64,000 bases of DNA from Massospora cicadina (taxonomy: Eukaryota > Entomophthoromycota > Entomophthoromycetes > Entomophthorales > Entomophthoraceae): assembly GCA_022478985.1 (NCBI GenBank), contig JAKSZP010009269.1:124001-188000 (forward strand), read 5' to 3'. Positions 34,640-46,899 of this stretch are shown one piece after another. The translations under genes and the position numbers were made by a program. The first letter of the stretch is position 1. Each line of letters begins with the position of its first letter. Under the pieces are notes generated by a model. That model did not search any database, was not told where the DNA came from, and saw only the letters and a program-made list of their open reading frames with translations.

Positions 34640-37105
34640 CTCTGCAATTAATAACGCAGCTCATAACATAACCTTCCATGGGGCATGCAGAAAATTATGA
34701 TCAGGTTCAGTGAGAGTACAACTAGGAATCCTTTAATTTTGACATTGTGAAAATATTGGTTGTTGTGCAATGTTTCAGGAACACAAGCTATTTAAGAAAG
34801 ACACTAATTTCCAGCTAGTGGAGCTTGGTTTTGCATGGCATACTAAATTATTAACTTTGTATGGCCTTTGAGATTTATATAATTAAAAGTCATATGTCAT
34901 TGTAGCTATCAATAACCTGACTCATTGGGTAGAGATGCGTGCTATAGCTTAAGTAGATGCCAGCAGTAATGCTTAGTTTATCTGAAGAGTTTAATTAGTC
35001 GACATGGTTGCCCTCAGGTTATCTTATCCAATAAAAGCAGTAACTATGCCACACATACCATTTTAAATTTAAATGAGTTAATGAAAATACAAGGAGTACT
35101 TACTACATTCTTTCTTAGAGAAACTAATGAGATGACTAACAGAGTAAATGTACTTTGGCTGCTACCTTATAGCTTGTCAATGTAAAACCTTCCACCTTGG
35201 TAACATATTTGTAAGCAGCAACTTTTGTCTATAATAAGTTATCATTCATCAATTGGGATGTACCCTTTTTGAATTTCCTATATGTGTCAGACTACTTTGC
35301 CCCCAATTTTATATTTTTCTTTTGTAAAGATTTTGGCAATGACGCCTCCACAGTATTTGAAAAGCTTGACAAAAGTTTTGATAGGGCTAAAGCCTCCGCC
35401 TATGCCAACACTCTTAAGCAAAAGCTCAGTGCTAAAGAATATAATTATTTAAAACACCAAGATCTTCTGTAAGTCCTGAGGAATGTCCACTGGTGGTTGA
35501 TTGGGCCATCTTCCCATTCCCGAGTAAAAAGACACCAAAGAGGATGGTGGTACCCCTCATTACTCAGGGCGATCTCGCTCACATAGTAGACTAGTTATGG
35601 GTAACAGCTCTTCCACTCCAGATCCCACCCCCAGTACCCACACTCACCTTGGCAGAACTGTTACAGGGAATTAGCAAAATTTGCGCTGAGATTGTCAAAT
35701 TGAAATTGCCTGGATCTAATTTGAGTGACAATGTGGCTGATGCCCAAATTTCAAAATGGCCAGAAAGGCATGAAGACTGAGGTATCAGTCAGAATGCCCA
35801 ACGGTTCCAATCTGATCAATATGCTGATCAAACAAAGCACCCTCCTACCAAAGTCATTGAGGACCATTCTTGATGATAAGGCTATAGCATCGGGCACCAC
35901 CAATGAGGGTTTGAAGCTCCTCAGTAGGTAATTTGGGCATTACGGCTGATGTGATGCCATTGACTGAATGAACAGTCCAGCGACTGAGTGTGGGCGGGTT
36001 GGGCGTCCCAAACCTGTTCCCAACCAGATGGACCCGCCCCTATGAGGGGTGGCCTTGGGGGATTTTATTTGCTTATTGGGCCAAACGCCATTGCACCAAC
36101 TGTCAGAAACGTAGCTAAGCCTCAGTTTGACGTTTGAGGTCAAACCTACAGTGACTCATCCCACCACCAAATTTTGCGAAGTTGGTTCTCAAGGAACAAA
36201 CCTGCCCATTCCCAAACAATATGCCGGTTAGGTCAAAATTGCGGGACCTGATCCCAGCTTGTCACTACCCCAATTGACCACTATTTAACTAGTTGCATAG
36301 CACTGTGAAAATTGTTGGTCAATTTTCTTACTTTCTCTTTAAATAAGATTTTGCCAAAAAACCAAACAATTTTTATTATCTCTTCTGACCGCATCCCTGA
36401 TGGCATTTCCCTGGTGGTCTGTTGGTCCATATACCAGATGGGCTCTACCAGTACTCTTGGTCACTATAACCCCTCTGTCATCAATTGGGTTCATTGAGTC
36501 TAATATTTTTAGCTCTACAACCCCATTATCACTAACTTCTGGCAGCGTTACATGGAGATCTTGTGGCCGTATGTCCACAAACTGCAAGAGAGAATCCATC
36601 TCCTTGCTACCCCGGTTGAAATGGCCCCATACGCTGAGGACCTCATTGAGACTATATCAGTGATCCCACCCCCTGCAGCAAGACCTCCTAGGTCAGGAGT
36701 GGGTTCAGTGTGGTTCGTCGCTGGGATCATACTTACCATTTTGCTGCACCAACAATTCATCGTTTCTCAGTGCCCAGTTCCATATCAAGTCATTCAGTTG
36801 GCAATGCCTCTGGCATTCTGACTTGCTTTTTGGGTGCTTACACATCCTGACTGGCAGGCAGGTTAAAACTTCTTCTGCCGTTTCCATGACATCTTCCTTC
36901 TTTTAAGATTAGCGATAGGGTTATTTATTGTGATGCTATGTCTTTGGACGACGGAACAAATTAGACAAGCTCTGAGTTGGACCCTTCAAGGTCCTTGATA
37001 AGTCAGCGATGGATGACTACATGATTAAGAACATCTCCATTTGTCATATAGTGAATAGGGTGCATGCTAAGTTTTCTAAGAAAATGCAATTGGTTAGAAA
37101 TATGA
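34640..37105 (+). pseudogene. Element G integrase, split by solo LTR E
   Basis: The integrase zinc region is at 34680-34800 and the catalytic core at 34880-35170: VAINNLTHWVEMRAIA, VDASSNA, then ILSNKSSNYATH and TNRVN. Each aligns with element H. The catalytic Asp residues are degraded. The C-terminal part reads on as KASAYANTLKQKLSAKEYN up to the LTR at 35467 and resumes after it. VNRVHAKFSKKMQL near 37051-37092 matches VHAKFLRKFKKW at the end of element H pol. The homology on both sides confirms that E is a later insertion. Confidence 0.8.
35468..36891 (+). repeat. Solo LTR 'E' of the TGTAAGTC family, inserted in element G integrase
   Basis: This LTR of 1424 bp starts TGTAAGTCCTGAGG and ends TTTCCATGACA. 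It has a perfect 5-bp target duplication TCTTC at 35463-35467 and 36892-36896. A coding trace PKRMVVPLITQGDLAHIVD, then WVTALPLQIP and LTLAELLQGISKICAE, lies near 35540-35700. It is the counterpart of element A's Pol tail and is open further than in A. LTR-LTR recombination of a former full element explains the missing interior. Confidence 0.93.
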
Positions 37106-37352
37106 CACGACTCTTTTTGTTATTTTTGTATACTTAATTGAACTAATATCAGTAAGTCTATTTATTTTAAGGTATGCGATAATGACATAAGTTTGTTAAA
37201 ATATTCAACAACCACATTCTATGCACCAAAGAAGTTATTATATTAGTTATAAATGCTGCAAGTTATTTCCTACTTTATTTTATGTTTTTGGCAATGTATA
37301 ACATCATTGAGCTTCTGCCACCTCTAGGACATGGGGGGTTGTGAAAAGGTAT

Positions 37353-37714
37353 TGTCAAATGGATTAATACTTCCGTTTTAACCACTGGAATAGTAATTCC
37401 CCATTCAATAATATTCATTTATATCTTGCTCTCAGTTGATTCTCCTTTAATATTATAGGCACTAAAAATTTCCCAGAAACAGGTATAAATACCTTAGTTT
37501 TATCATAACAAAGTATCAGATTATAAAGCTTAGCTTCATATTGTGTTTCTTATCTTTCAGTTTTAGAAATCTCCTTTCCAAGGCGTTTTAAGTCATAAAC
37601 ACTAAGGATGACTGACAATGACTGCCAAATTGATGACAGTGAAGCCCCTGAGAGTTACGCTCTGCTGCCCACTACCCATTGGGGAATACATCAGAATCCC
37701 CTAGTTCCCTGACA
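37353..37714 (+). repeat. Element F 5' LTR
   Basis: It is 362 bp and aligns throughout with 42428-42792. Shared blocks include TCAGTTGATTCTCCT, AGATTATAAAGCTTA/ATATTATAAAGCTTA, GTGTTTCTTATCTTTCAGTTTTA and TAAACAC. Confidence 0.92.
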
Positions 37715-37717
37715 AAT

Positions 37718-37731
37718 TGGTGTTCCTGACG
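37718..37731 (+). promoter_or_regulatory. Element F primer-binding site
   Basis: After the LTR end CTGACA and the spacer AAT, the sequence reads TGGTGTTCCTGACG. It starts with the TGG expected to pair with a tRNA CCA end. Confidence 0.65.
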
Positions 37732-37749
37732 AAGATCCTGTGAATGCCT

Positions 37750-38560
37750 TCCAGAGCCAAACTGCTACCCTGACGTTGATAAAACTTTACATAAGACAAA
37801 CTTAAGAGAAATTTAAAAAATGGTCCAAAAGATGAATGGTTAGAAGCCTATAACTCATGGGGCAATGACTATGCTTTGAGTGAACGCATTTGACTCCATG
37901 AGGTGCCCAGCCTTCTAACAGGCGTGGCAAGTAGGTGTCATAGTGCCAATCTCCCATTTGACACCTGGGGTGAATGGCAGGAGCATGACCATTCCATTTT
38001 TTGGGTATCTACCACACATCTATGAGAGAAGTTCTGGTGCATATGCCTGAAGGATCATGATAACCTCAACCATTTCCTGGATAAATTTTTAGACCTACTT
38101 GGACAATGGCACCAGTCTAGCAAATGATGCTGTGATGATATGGACCAACAGTTACTGGAATGGTTTATTAATGCATTAGAAGAACCATACCTAAATGCTG
38201 TCCTGGTTGCCCAACCTTCATGTGCCAAGCATGCCATTGAAGTCTGCCGCCAATATGCTCACCTAGCCAGCTGTCAGCCTACAAAATCCAGCACCAGAAG
38301 GCTGGAGCTAGAGGAAGAAGAACCTGAGGGTGAGGCTAACACAAAGTTCCAACATATCAGCCCTTCATCTGAGTTTACCACACAGATGAATGCCCTCTCA
38401 GAGCTAGTACAAGAATGATTCTCATAAAACAACTTTTTCTGCCACAATTATAATGAGCCTGGGCATCATTTCAGACAGTGCTGAAACCCCTGCTGGCGGT
38501 GTAAAGTAGTTCATTTAGATGGAGGGTGTCCTGCCAAAGCTAGTTGAATAAACCATGATG
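37750..38560 (+). pseudogene. Element F gag with two zinc knuckles
   Basis: The open stretch 38140-38418 has the acidic ELEEEEPEGEA segment and is the C-terminal half of Gag. Two knuckles follow at 38440-38529. The first reads C-H-N-Y-x4-H-x4-C, with its second Cys changed to Tyr. The second reads C-W-R-C-x3-H-x4-C. A TGA lies between them. The upstream region 37750-38140 is coding-like with stops and has no recognised block. Confidence 0.72.
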
Positions 38561-39324
38561 CACCTCCAGCTCCTAGGCAGGCAATTTTGCCTAGTCTGTA
38601 CCCTATCAGTACCCTAATCCATTCACCAATGCCTTATGGGGGAGCGCCAGTGGGACCCTATTTGCCGTATCCCTATCCTTATATAACTCCACCATCAAAT
38701 GATAACTATAGGATGGGGACAATGCCTTACTAGCACTACTATGTTGGGCCACCACCAGGACAGCCTTGGCACCCCTCCAACAGATTGCTTACTCATCAGC
38801 AAAGCCTGAAACAGAACAAGCCTGACAACTCCTTCTAGCAGAAATATATGCTGTTGAAAAACGGAATCAAGAAGAATTAGACAGCCACAATATATATGAC
38901 CCAACAAAAAAATGAGGGTTGATGCCATTTTAAACCCAGAGAAAAAAGAACCCAATGAACCACATGGAGTACCTATAGAGTTATATGATGAACCAGAAGA
39001 AATAAGATGATACCTATCTCTGATTACCTGAATTTGCCAAGCAGGATATGGAAAACCTGCAGCTCCAACACTACCCAAGTAATAGAGAAGTTGTCCCTAC
39101 AGAAACACATCAACTAATGAAGAAAACAAACGCCACAGAATTTTAAGTACCACAACAACCTATGGTGCCAGTTCCTAACACAGCGGCATACCGATCTAAA
39201 GGGGTCTCAGCTACAATTTTAGAAGAGACAATTATCCCAGTACCCTTAGGGACTTGTGCAAGTCCAGCCCGGCACTATGGCAAGACCTTCATCAAGCCAT
39301 TAGTTTAATCCGGGTTCAAAATGG

Positions 39325-39579
39325 ATGCCCAAAACAGGAATCCCTACTCACCAATACAGAAGCACCCCACACCATGGGGTCCTCTTTGGATATTTAGTGC
39401 TCATCATCCTCAATACAGGTTCTTCAGCAAATATGGTGACAAAGAAGTTCCTTCTGGGCATTGGATATAAGGACATCCTTCAGGGCAACATGGTCTTCCT
39501 GATGGCTGGTGGAACTCAACAATCTTGTTGTGGTCAAGCATTTGACCTACCTGTGGAGATAGCTGGCAAAATCCGCTAA
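39325..39579 (+). pseudogene. Element F aspartic protease remnant
   Basis: This is an 84-residue open stretch with IILNTGSSANMVTKK where the family has Asp-Thr-Gly-Ser. The catalytic Asp is Asn, so the enzyme would be inactive. It is followed by a flap-like AGGTQQSCCGQ segment and DLPVEIAG. Confidence 0.72.
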
Positions 39580-39929
39580 ATTAATGCAGTAGTATTTAAT
39601 CACAACCACTTACAGTTGTTACTTTCCCAACAGCTCTAAAGAAATTTGGAATACATGCCAACTTTGAATCGGATCAATGGTTTATGCAGACAGAAAATGG
39701 AATGAAGCCCCTGACTGTTATATATTCCAACCCAGAAAGGCCATAAAATACCCCAGCGCAACTGTCTACTTACTAAAGTGATGAGTTAACAGAACAAATT
39801 AATGCCCCAATCCAATTGTAGGATCAGCAAAAGCGAATTCATCACAACTACACAGACAATTTGAGACACTTCTCTGCTATTATGGTGATGACGTTCCCCT
39901 CTCAACCTTTGGTTTACACCAGATTTATG

Positions 39930-41199
39930 TTGGTGATGCTAAACCCATTGCTAGATGACCCTACCTCCTGTCACAAGCCTGAGAAAATTTTGTTGAAGCA
40001 GATATCAGAAAAGGCTAGCCAGTGGCTTCATTTGCCCCTCTCAATTACCATGGGTGTTCCCTGTTGTAGTTGTCCCAAAAAGAATAGAAAATTCCGCTTG
40101 TGTGTTAACTACATCCCTCTAAACCGAGTAACAAAGAAAAATGCATAACCAATGCCACTGATCACAGACATCTTCAATACCATGGGAGGCGCACAATACT
40201 TCACCAATATCGAATTGTTCTCTAGATACTATCAACTAGCAATGGAGGAAGAGTCTATCCCAAAAATTGCATTTGTCACCAAATTTGGACATTTCAAATA
40301 CATTTGAATGGTCTTTTTGCCTTAAAGGAGCTCTTAGAACCTTCCAAAAGGTTATAAATGAATTATTCCTTGGATTAAAAAGTCAGAGTGTCACTGTTTA
40401 TCATAATGATATTACCATCTACTCCGCTGATTTCAATAAACAATTTCAGGACCTTGGAGCAATAGTTCATTGGATTAAGGAAGCAAACCTTGGCATTAAT
40501 GAGTCAAATATGTACTCTGCAATAGAGAGCTAAAGCTGCTAGGGCACATTATCTCACCAGATGTAAAACATACTGACCCCTTTAAGTTGTAAGCCATTTC
40601 TACATGGCCCATCCTAAGCAATGCAGCTGAACTCCTAAGCTTTCTGGGAACTGTCAACTACTAATGGCCTTTATTTCAAACTTCAGAGTTAGCTGCTCCA
40701 TTATACCGACTCCAGAAGAAGGTAACCTCATGGGACTTCAGTGATGCTGCCGACCAGAGTTTTGTCAGCCTGAGAAATGCATTAGTTCAAGATCACATCC
40801 TTATTTTCCCCAACTTTGATGAAGAAAATCAGGTGTTTAAAGATGCAGGCGATTCAGCCTTTGGGGCTGTGCTTACATAGCTACAAGGAAACAGTACCTA
40901 CCTGTCAAATTCATCTCCAAGAAATTTTCCCCAGCGGAATACAACTTCTCAACATATGAGAAAGAGGTTCTGGCTGCGGTATTCACTCTTGCAAATTCTG
41001 ATATTATTTGTTGGACCAGCGGGTCACAATATTCACTGACAACTCAGCAGTAAGCTTTTTGCTAAATAGATACATCCCAAATGGGCGCCAGTTATGCTGG
41101 AGATATGAGCTAACGGATTTTGATTTAAAATTCGTGCACCTCCAGGGACATTCCAACGCAGTAGCAGATGGGTTATCACGAGTTCACATAAACCAATAG
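39930..41199 (+). pseudogene. Element F reverse transcriptase and RNase H
   Basis: RT: the segment 39990-40148 gives the FRLCVNYIPLNRVTKKNA fingers block. Motif A is near 40200 (YFTNIELFSRYYQLA, Asp replaced by Glu). CLKGALRTFQKVINELF is near 40318-40368. The catalytic box is Tyr-His-Asn-Asp near 40399-40410. RNase H: the 41008-41199 stretch reads VTIFTDNSAVSFLLNR (third catalytic Asp present), then ELTDFDLKFVHLQGHSNAVA and DGLSRVH, a well-kept RNase H end. Upstream RNase H sequence (40830-41000) has AEYNFSTYEKEVLAAVF with its Glu. Confidence 0.85.
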
Positions 41200-41309
41200 G
41201 ACCAGCAATTTTCCATATGGGGAGATCATCTTGAGAATTAGCTTCTGAAGATTTGGAGTTCCTAGAAGATTTTAAAGTACCATGTGATACCAATGATAAA
41301 CCATCATTT

Positions 41310-42411
41310 ATGAAACGTTGTCAAAATTTATAACAATTGAAGGGCACCTGTATGCACACACCAAAAGAATAAGTGGTTCAGGTGGTTCCAAGAAATCAAC
41401 ACATGTAGCGGATGAAGGAGGCCCATAATAACACTGGACACTTTGGAGTATGAGCCACCTGGTTGAAACTCTTCGCTGTATACTGGTAGCCAAATGCCTA
41501 CACTGAAGTCAGTAATTAAGTATCCACATGCCATGCCTGCCAATTCTTTGCTAAGTCGCCGGGTGCCCAGAAACTCCTGAACCTTATAGCAACACCTGGA
41601 CTATTTGAGATGTAGGGTTGCGACTTTATGGGACCTTTAGAGTTGCCACTTAAGGATCGAAGTATATTCTAGTAGCCACTGAATACTTCAGTTGCTGGCT
41701 TGTTGCTAAAGCAGTTACCCGAGCTGATGCAGCCACCACATCCCAGTTCCTATATAAAGAGATATTTACTATCTATGGACCACCTCGCCTTATCCTGACT
41801 GACCGGGGATCATATTTTAATAATAGATTAATTGAGGAAATTTTATCCCAGGTATGCACTCGTCACTCCATGACAACAGAATACAACCCTCAGTGTAATG
41901 GCCTAAATGGAATGGATTAATCAAACACTAATGCATGCCCTAGACTGGAGCATCACAAACAACCTTGATAAATGGCCTGAACGCTTACCCACCATCCTTT
42001 AGGCATATTGAACCCAAAATCCATAGTACTACCAAAAGTACTCTATAAGGACTACTGTTTGGAATATAATCCAGCCCAACCCATTGTCCAAGAAACTCAG
42101 CAACCATTTCCCATCAACTCCCCACTATAAAACGGTCTGACATGGAGAATCTGGTACAAGATCATGCCCATCGAATGAAGACCAACTATGACAACCACCT
42201 CAAAACTCTCCAGGTTTTTAAAGTAGGAGACTTAGTCCTCCTGTATCAAAATGAACTTATGAACTCCCACTTCAAGAAAACTCACTCACATATCAAAGGG
42301 CCATTTAGAGTTCCCAAAGTACATCCCTATAGAAACTACAACCTAGAAACTCTTAGTTGGAGTGCCATATCAGTCAACCATCAATGGCAAACGTCTCAAA
42401 CTTTAATGTAA
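41310..42411 (+). pseudogene. Element F integrase
   Basis: The catalytic core is readable: LVATEYFSCWLVAKAVTRAD near 41671-41730, GPPRLILTDRGSYFNN near 41778-41825 with the second Asp intact, and EYNPQCNGLNG near 41879-41911 where the family has its Glu. The first Asp region is broken. The 42142-42411 stretch is the C-terminal domain: HRMKTNYDNHLKTL, VFKVGDLVLLYQNEL, then IKGPFRVPKV. No chromodomain is seen before the stop. The zinc domain at about 41310-41560 is frame-broken. Confidence 0.83.
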
Positions 42412-42427
42412 TAAATGAATAGGGGAG

Positions 42428-42792
42428 TGTTGAATGGATTAATAATTCCATAATAATCCACTGGAATTATAATTCCACATTTGGTGAATATTCATTTTTT
42501 ATCTTAATTTCAGTTGATTCTCCTAGAACATTCTTTGCACTGAAATATTTCTAGACAGTCATAAATACTTATGGTACTTATCACAATAAAGTAAAATATT
42601 ATAAAGCTTACTTCCTGTTGTGTTTCTTATCTTTCAGTTTTAAGAAATATCCTTCCCTGGGCGTTTTAGATCATAAACACCCAGGACAACTGACGACGAC
42701 CATTAAATTGATGACTCTGAAAACCCCAAGAGTTATGCTCCGCTGCCCACCACTCATCAGTTAATACATAAGAATACCCTAGTTCCCCAACA
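42428..42792 (+). repeat. Element F 3' LTR
   Basis: It is 365 bp, starting TGTTGAATGG right after AGGGGAG and ending CCCCAACA. Its TGTTG...CAACA ends form the better-preserved inverted termini of the pair. Confidence 0.92.
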
Positions 42793-43510
42793 GTATTTGC
42801 ATCAGTTTACTTTTGTTGGAAGAAGAAAATTATTGTTAAGTGGTAGATATGTTGATTTTTTAACCAAGTCATCATTTTACCAAACTGTTAAAAAACTAGT
42901 TGTTTATAGGAGAATGATCTTTAATAAGTATCTTTTAATGTCAATTCCTTTTGGCTTCTATGGAGAAGGCTTCAAATAATTATTTAATCATTAAAAGCTA
43001 TGTCAATGACTTTTAGGTTCCTAAGGATGGAGAGCCACATTAGCAATCATGTTTAATTCAATAATTAGACTTTCATGAGTTATCAGGTGTTCCATTATAG
43101 TTTTAGTTTCAAAGACTAAAGGGCATAGTTGCCACAACTTGAGAATAAAAACAATGGAAGTTTTGTCCATTAGAATGTCAAATGCTGTAGATTGATGAAT
43201 AGTATAAAAGTTATCACTGGTGACCAATGCTGATGATTCTAATAGTTTGGCATTATAATGTCATGTGTTACCTATATATATATAAAAATTATATCCCTAA
43301 TCAAGGTGTCTTATTCCTGGTATTAATAGATCTTACTAGTAATTGTTTTAGTTAATGTAGGCTGGAAGTGCTTAATAGTTTAAGTGAACAAAGGTCAAGT
43401 TTCGACTGAACCATTAACAGCTCAGACTTGTGCTTCCTGTCATCAAATAGAAAGCTTTATTAATTAAGGAATAAATCCTAGCAAACCTTTGAAGCAACCA
43501 ATTCTTTACA
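42793..43510 (+). repeat. Element G 3' LTR, main part after element F
   Basis: The first 13 bases of this LTR (TGTGAAAAGGTAT) lie at 37340-37352. Joined across F they match the 5' LTR start. The 60-residue open stretch at 42797-42979 has no counterpart in the 5' LTR and is chance. Confidence 0.75.
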
Positions 43511-44835
43511 CCAAACACATGAACAGCACTTGGTTAAGCAAGGAAATGATATATTTTGTGGCAGAATTGCTTGAAGGGTAATAATTTAAGAGAATATCAT
43601 AAATCTACTGGACTTTGGTTCAGAATACATCTAATTTGGTCATTATAATGCCATTAGGGGTAACTAACTAACTTGATAAAGTCATTAAACCTATCATAAA
43701 AATAATTAATCTAGACTGCTCAGCCAAAACAAACAATAAACTCCTATAAAATTATACTTTATTACTAATATCAGTATGACTTTTATATGGCTCCAAGCCC
43801 ACATCTACTGGAGCCCCATATGACACTAAATCCGCGCATATTTATGTCTGAGCACAATTCACCCCCCTACTCCTTCAAAGCCAGCTGCAGCAGCGGTTTC
43901 TGTATCAACAAATTAGCCCCTCCTTAGTCCAAAACTGCAGCCACCCCTAATAATCAGAAAATGGCCTGGACCCAGGTTCATTCCCAAGCTTACTCCCATT
44001 TTTTAACAAAACTCCAATCTTATGGCAATGTGTTGATTTTATTCAACCAGAACCATTGTTTTAATGGCTAAAACTTACCAAATTACGTGAGTTCATTAAA
44101 CCATCTAATTTTTACCGTGAGTTTTCCTAAATTTAAATTATGATGCTCAATTTTCCCCTTATTTTTACACTCCTAAATGAATGCTCCATTTTGAAGTGAC
44201 CACCAGCTTACTATTGAAGCATCCACTACAACCAACTGTTGTCCCCTCCACAAAGCTTTTTCCAATTCATTGGTAATGCTTACAGGTGATATTCTTCCTC
44301 CCAAGATCCCTTGGGCATAGTTCCAATGGGCAAGCATGTCATTCTCAAGTTTTAAAAAATGCCAATGATGCTATCCAGAACGTTGCTATGGTAGCGCAGA
44401 AATACCAAAGCCAAGAGCAATCACATCTACATTGCTACTTTCCCCAAGCTTCTCAATGCCCTCGTTCATGAAAAGAATAATTGGCTTATCATTTCAGAAG
44501 CTTATTAAAGCAGGTAATTTTTATAAGTAAATTGATCATTGGGTATATTAAATCCATATCACAATGCCCATATGCCTTCCTCTCCACCTTAGCCCATGCT
44601 TTGCTCTGGGATGAGGAAGATGCTAATGAGATAGATCCACTTCCCCTTTCACCATAGTGTCATAAGTGGTTTACTACTTTCAGATCTGTTTGGTTGTGTT
44701 ATGTCTTTTGTGTTGTTTCAATATTCTCAATATGAGCGGTTTGGTTCGTTAGTTAAAGTATTATTTTTTCTAGCTCTTTGAGCACTCACTAATGTCCATC
44801 CACTGGTCAGCTTATTGAAAAATAAACAAAAATTA
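43511..44835. other. No recognised gene; possible 3' end of another LINE at 44690-44835
   Basis: Only short open stretches are present. The block 44740-44825 (TTCGTTAGT...TATTATT...CCACTGGTCAGC...AAATAAAC) resembles the 3' UTR end of LINE-A at 4578-4640 (TTCGTTGTTTAGTGTATTATTG...CCCTGGTCAGC...AAATAAAA) in order and spacing. No RT sequence is attached. It could be a 5'-truncated LINE or a short element that borrows the LINE tail. Confidence 0.35.
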
Positions 44836-46890
44836 CTTTCAATTATTATGAGTTATATTTTAGTTTAAAACCTATTTATTTGAATCTTATAACTCATTGT
44901 ATATGAACGCCCAGTTTGGTTATTTTTAGTTTATTTTTTAGAAGATTAAGTATCACTAAATACATATATAAACCATAGTGATATCTATATCTATTAAGCT
45001 TGGAAAAATCAAAAATGGGCAAAATAGATTGAAAATGACCAAAATTAATTAAAAAAGATATTATAATTTTTATAATATCCTTAGCCTACTCATTACTTTG
45101 GTTTAATATTTAATTATAATTTCTATGGGATAGTACTAAAAATAAAAATTGAGAAGCAGTTTTATGCTTCTGTAACTACAAGCTAAGGTGAGGTATAAAA
45201 CCAACAACCTGTTCCAAACACTTTAAGCTAATACAAAACATCATTTTCTGCTATCCACTTTTAACAATGTTAAGCAATTTTAGAGCTAAAAGAAGGAAAA
45301 TAAGGTGGTTGCACAATTGGGTGTGATCTGCTACAACTAAGTATAAAAATTAAAAGGGTAGTTGTAAATTTCTGAGAGCTGGCTACTCAATTACCCTCAA
45401 TAATGAGTACTAAATGTAAACTTCCAGCTATGTGGCATGCTTTAGCTCCCAAGTCACTGCACAAGATCTGATATGTGCGTTGTATAAAATATATATATTA
45501 ATTAATTGGACTTGAAATAGTATGAAGACTAACACCCTATTTGAGCTTCTCAAACCATGTTTAGTATTGTCTCCAAAGATAACAGGTGCTTGTCCTTCTA
45601 ACCATTGAAGGTGCTTCTGGAAAGCAAGGAAACTTCTCCCTCTGAATCATCTTTTTGGTGGAGCATAACTACTATTAGGTTCAGAGTTTCTCTTTTTCTC
45701 TCATGACTCAGGAGACCGCAGAGATATTGACAGTAATAATAGCCAAAAGGTATCTGATCCTTCACTAATCTAATATCAAGAGTAAAAAACAGCAGTTGTA
45801 TAACAGGCTAAATATAAATTTATCCAAGTGTCTAAGTAACTTGGTCTAATCTTATCTCCTTTATTAAAATAAAAAAAGTAAATTATAGGGGAATTTTGTG
45901 CCCAACTCATTTGTTGGTCCACAAATTGGTAATTCCAGATGTCACCAATGTTTTAACCCTCCACAAATTGCCAATGATGAATGAGGCATCTGCTCATCCA
46001 TCTACCTAGTCAGTATCCACCATCAACTAGATAATGATCTGACATGGGTTGGATTTAAAGGTAGCATGTCCCAACGTACTCATCCAACCCCAGCGGATTA
46101 GCCCCAGAAAGCCAGCAACTTGCTTAGATAATGGGACCTTTTACCCATTAGCATCAGGTCACATTTTTCTAAAAAGGTTAAACCACAAATTGCTGTCAAC
46201 AAAAGCGTTTAGAACGGCTAGTGACTAATAAATTCCTTAGTTAATTCTTGAAAAACTCCAATCAACTCCTAGAAGATAATTAGTTTATTAGAAAATAAAT
46301 TATTAATTGAATTAATTTGAATATTATTAGGGACATCCCTGATGAAACATTTTTTGCCCATCTAAATAAACCCCGGCGGTTTAGTGAATATTAATTAGAG
46401 ATATCTTGTCAAACAATATTAAATATAAAAAGAATGCTAACTTTTACATCCACTAGATGGTTTTGCCCCAAAGGCCATACAGATATTTATATTATGACAG
46501 TTTGGATAATTTGGTCATATTTAGCCCTTTGTGGTCAAGTATCAGCAAATAGCTGCCTAAGCCTTTTTACCATTATGGATGCATGTCAGCATATAGCCTA
46601 ATTCAGTTTAAAGCTGCAGTGATGTACCATAAAGCGGCTTGCATATGTCAATCTTTCTAAAAAAGAAGGATACACATGGATACAGTAGTCTAAAGAGTTA
46701 ATTTTCGCTTAGAAAATAGAGACCTTTTATGATGAAGTCTTTTTCCATATAATGTAAGCTCACACAGTGTAATGACGGCCAGTCAGAACAGATATCAGTC
46801 TCTCAAAACAGTCTCTCAGTGTCCTTAACAGATGAAACAGCAAACGTTTTGTACATTTTATAATTTATAATTTCGCCCCACAATGGTTAA
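44836..46890. other. AT-rich stretch without a recognised gene
   Basis: Both strands give only short frames and no domain I recognise. There are short AT runs, for example ATATATATTAATTAATT near 45490. I see no clear terminal or tandem repeats, and no long direct match elsewhere in the window. Confidence 0.5.
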
Positions 46891-46899
46891 AAGATTGAG

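Larger units (their letters stand above)
37353..42792 (+). mobile_element. Element F: Ty3/gypsy element with 0.36-kb LTRs
   Basis: The LTRs are 37353-37714 and 42428-42792. They run TGTCAAATGG/TGTTGAATGG to CCCTGACA/CCCCAACA. A 4-bp flanking repeat GTAT lies at 37349-37352 and 42793-42796. A primer-binding site follows the 5' LTR, and a short purine tract AGGGGAG abuts the 3' LTR. Gag with two zinc knuckles, protease, RT, RNase H and integrase lie in order, each with stops. It is a different lineage from A/B and from C/G/H/I. It landed 13 bp into the 3' LTR of G. Confidence 0.92.
28410..43510 (+). mobile_element. Element G: old Ty3/gypsy element, interrupted by E, F and a gag insert
   Basis: The 5' LTR 28410-29087 aligns with a 3' LTR that starts at 37340, is cut after 13 bases by element F, and resumes at 42793 to end near 43510. 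A polypurine tract ATGGGGGGT precedes the 3' LTR. A decayed primer-binding site follows the 5' LTR. Gag, CCHC knuckle, protease, RT, RNase H and integrase are all recognisable but full of stops. Integrase and protease resemble elements H, I and C. Target duplications are not recognisable. Without its inserts G would be about 7 kb. Confidence 0.8.
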
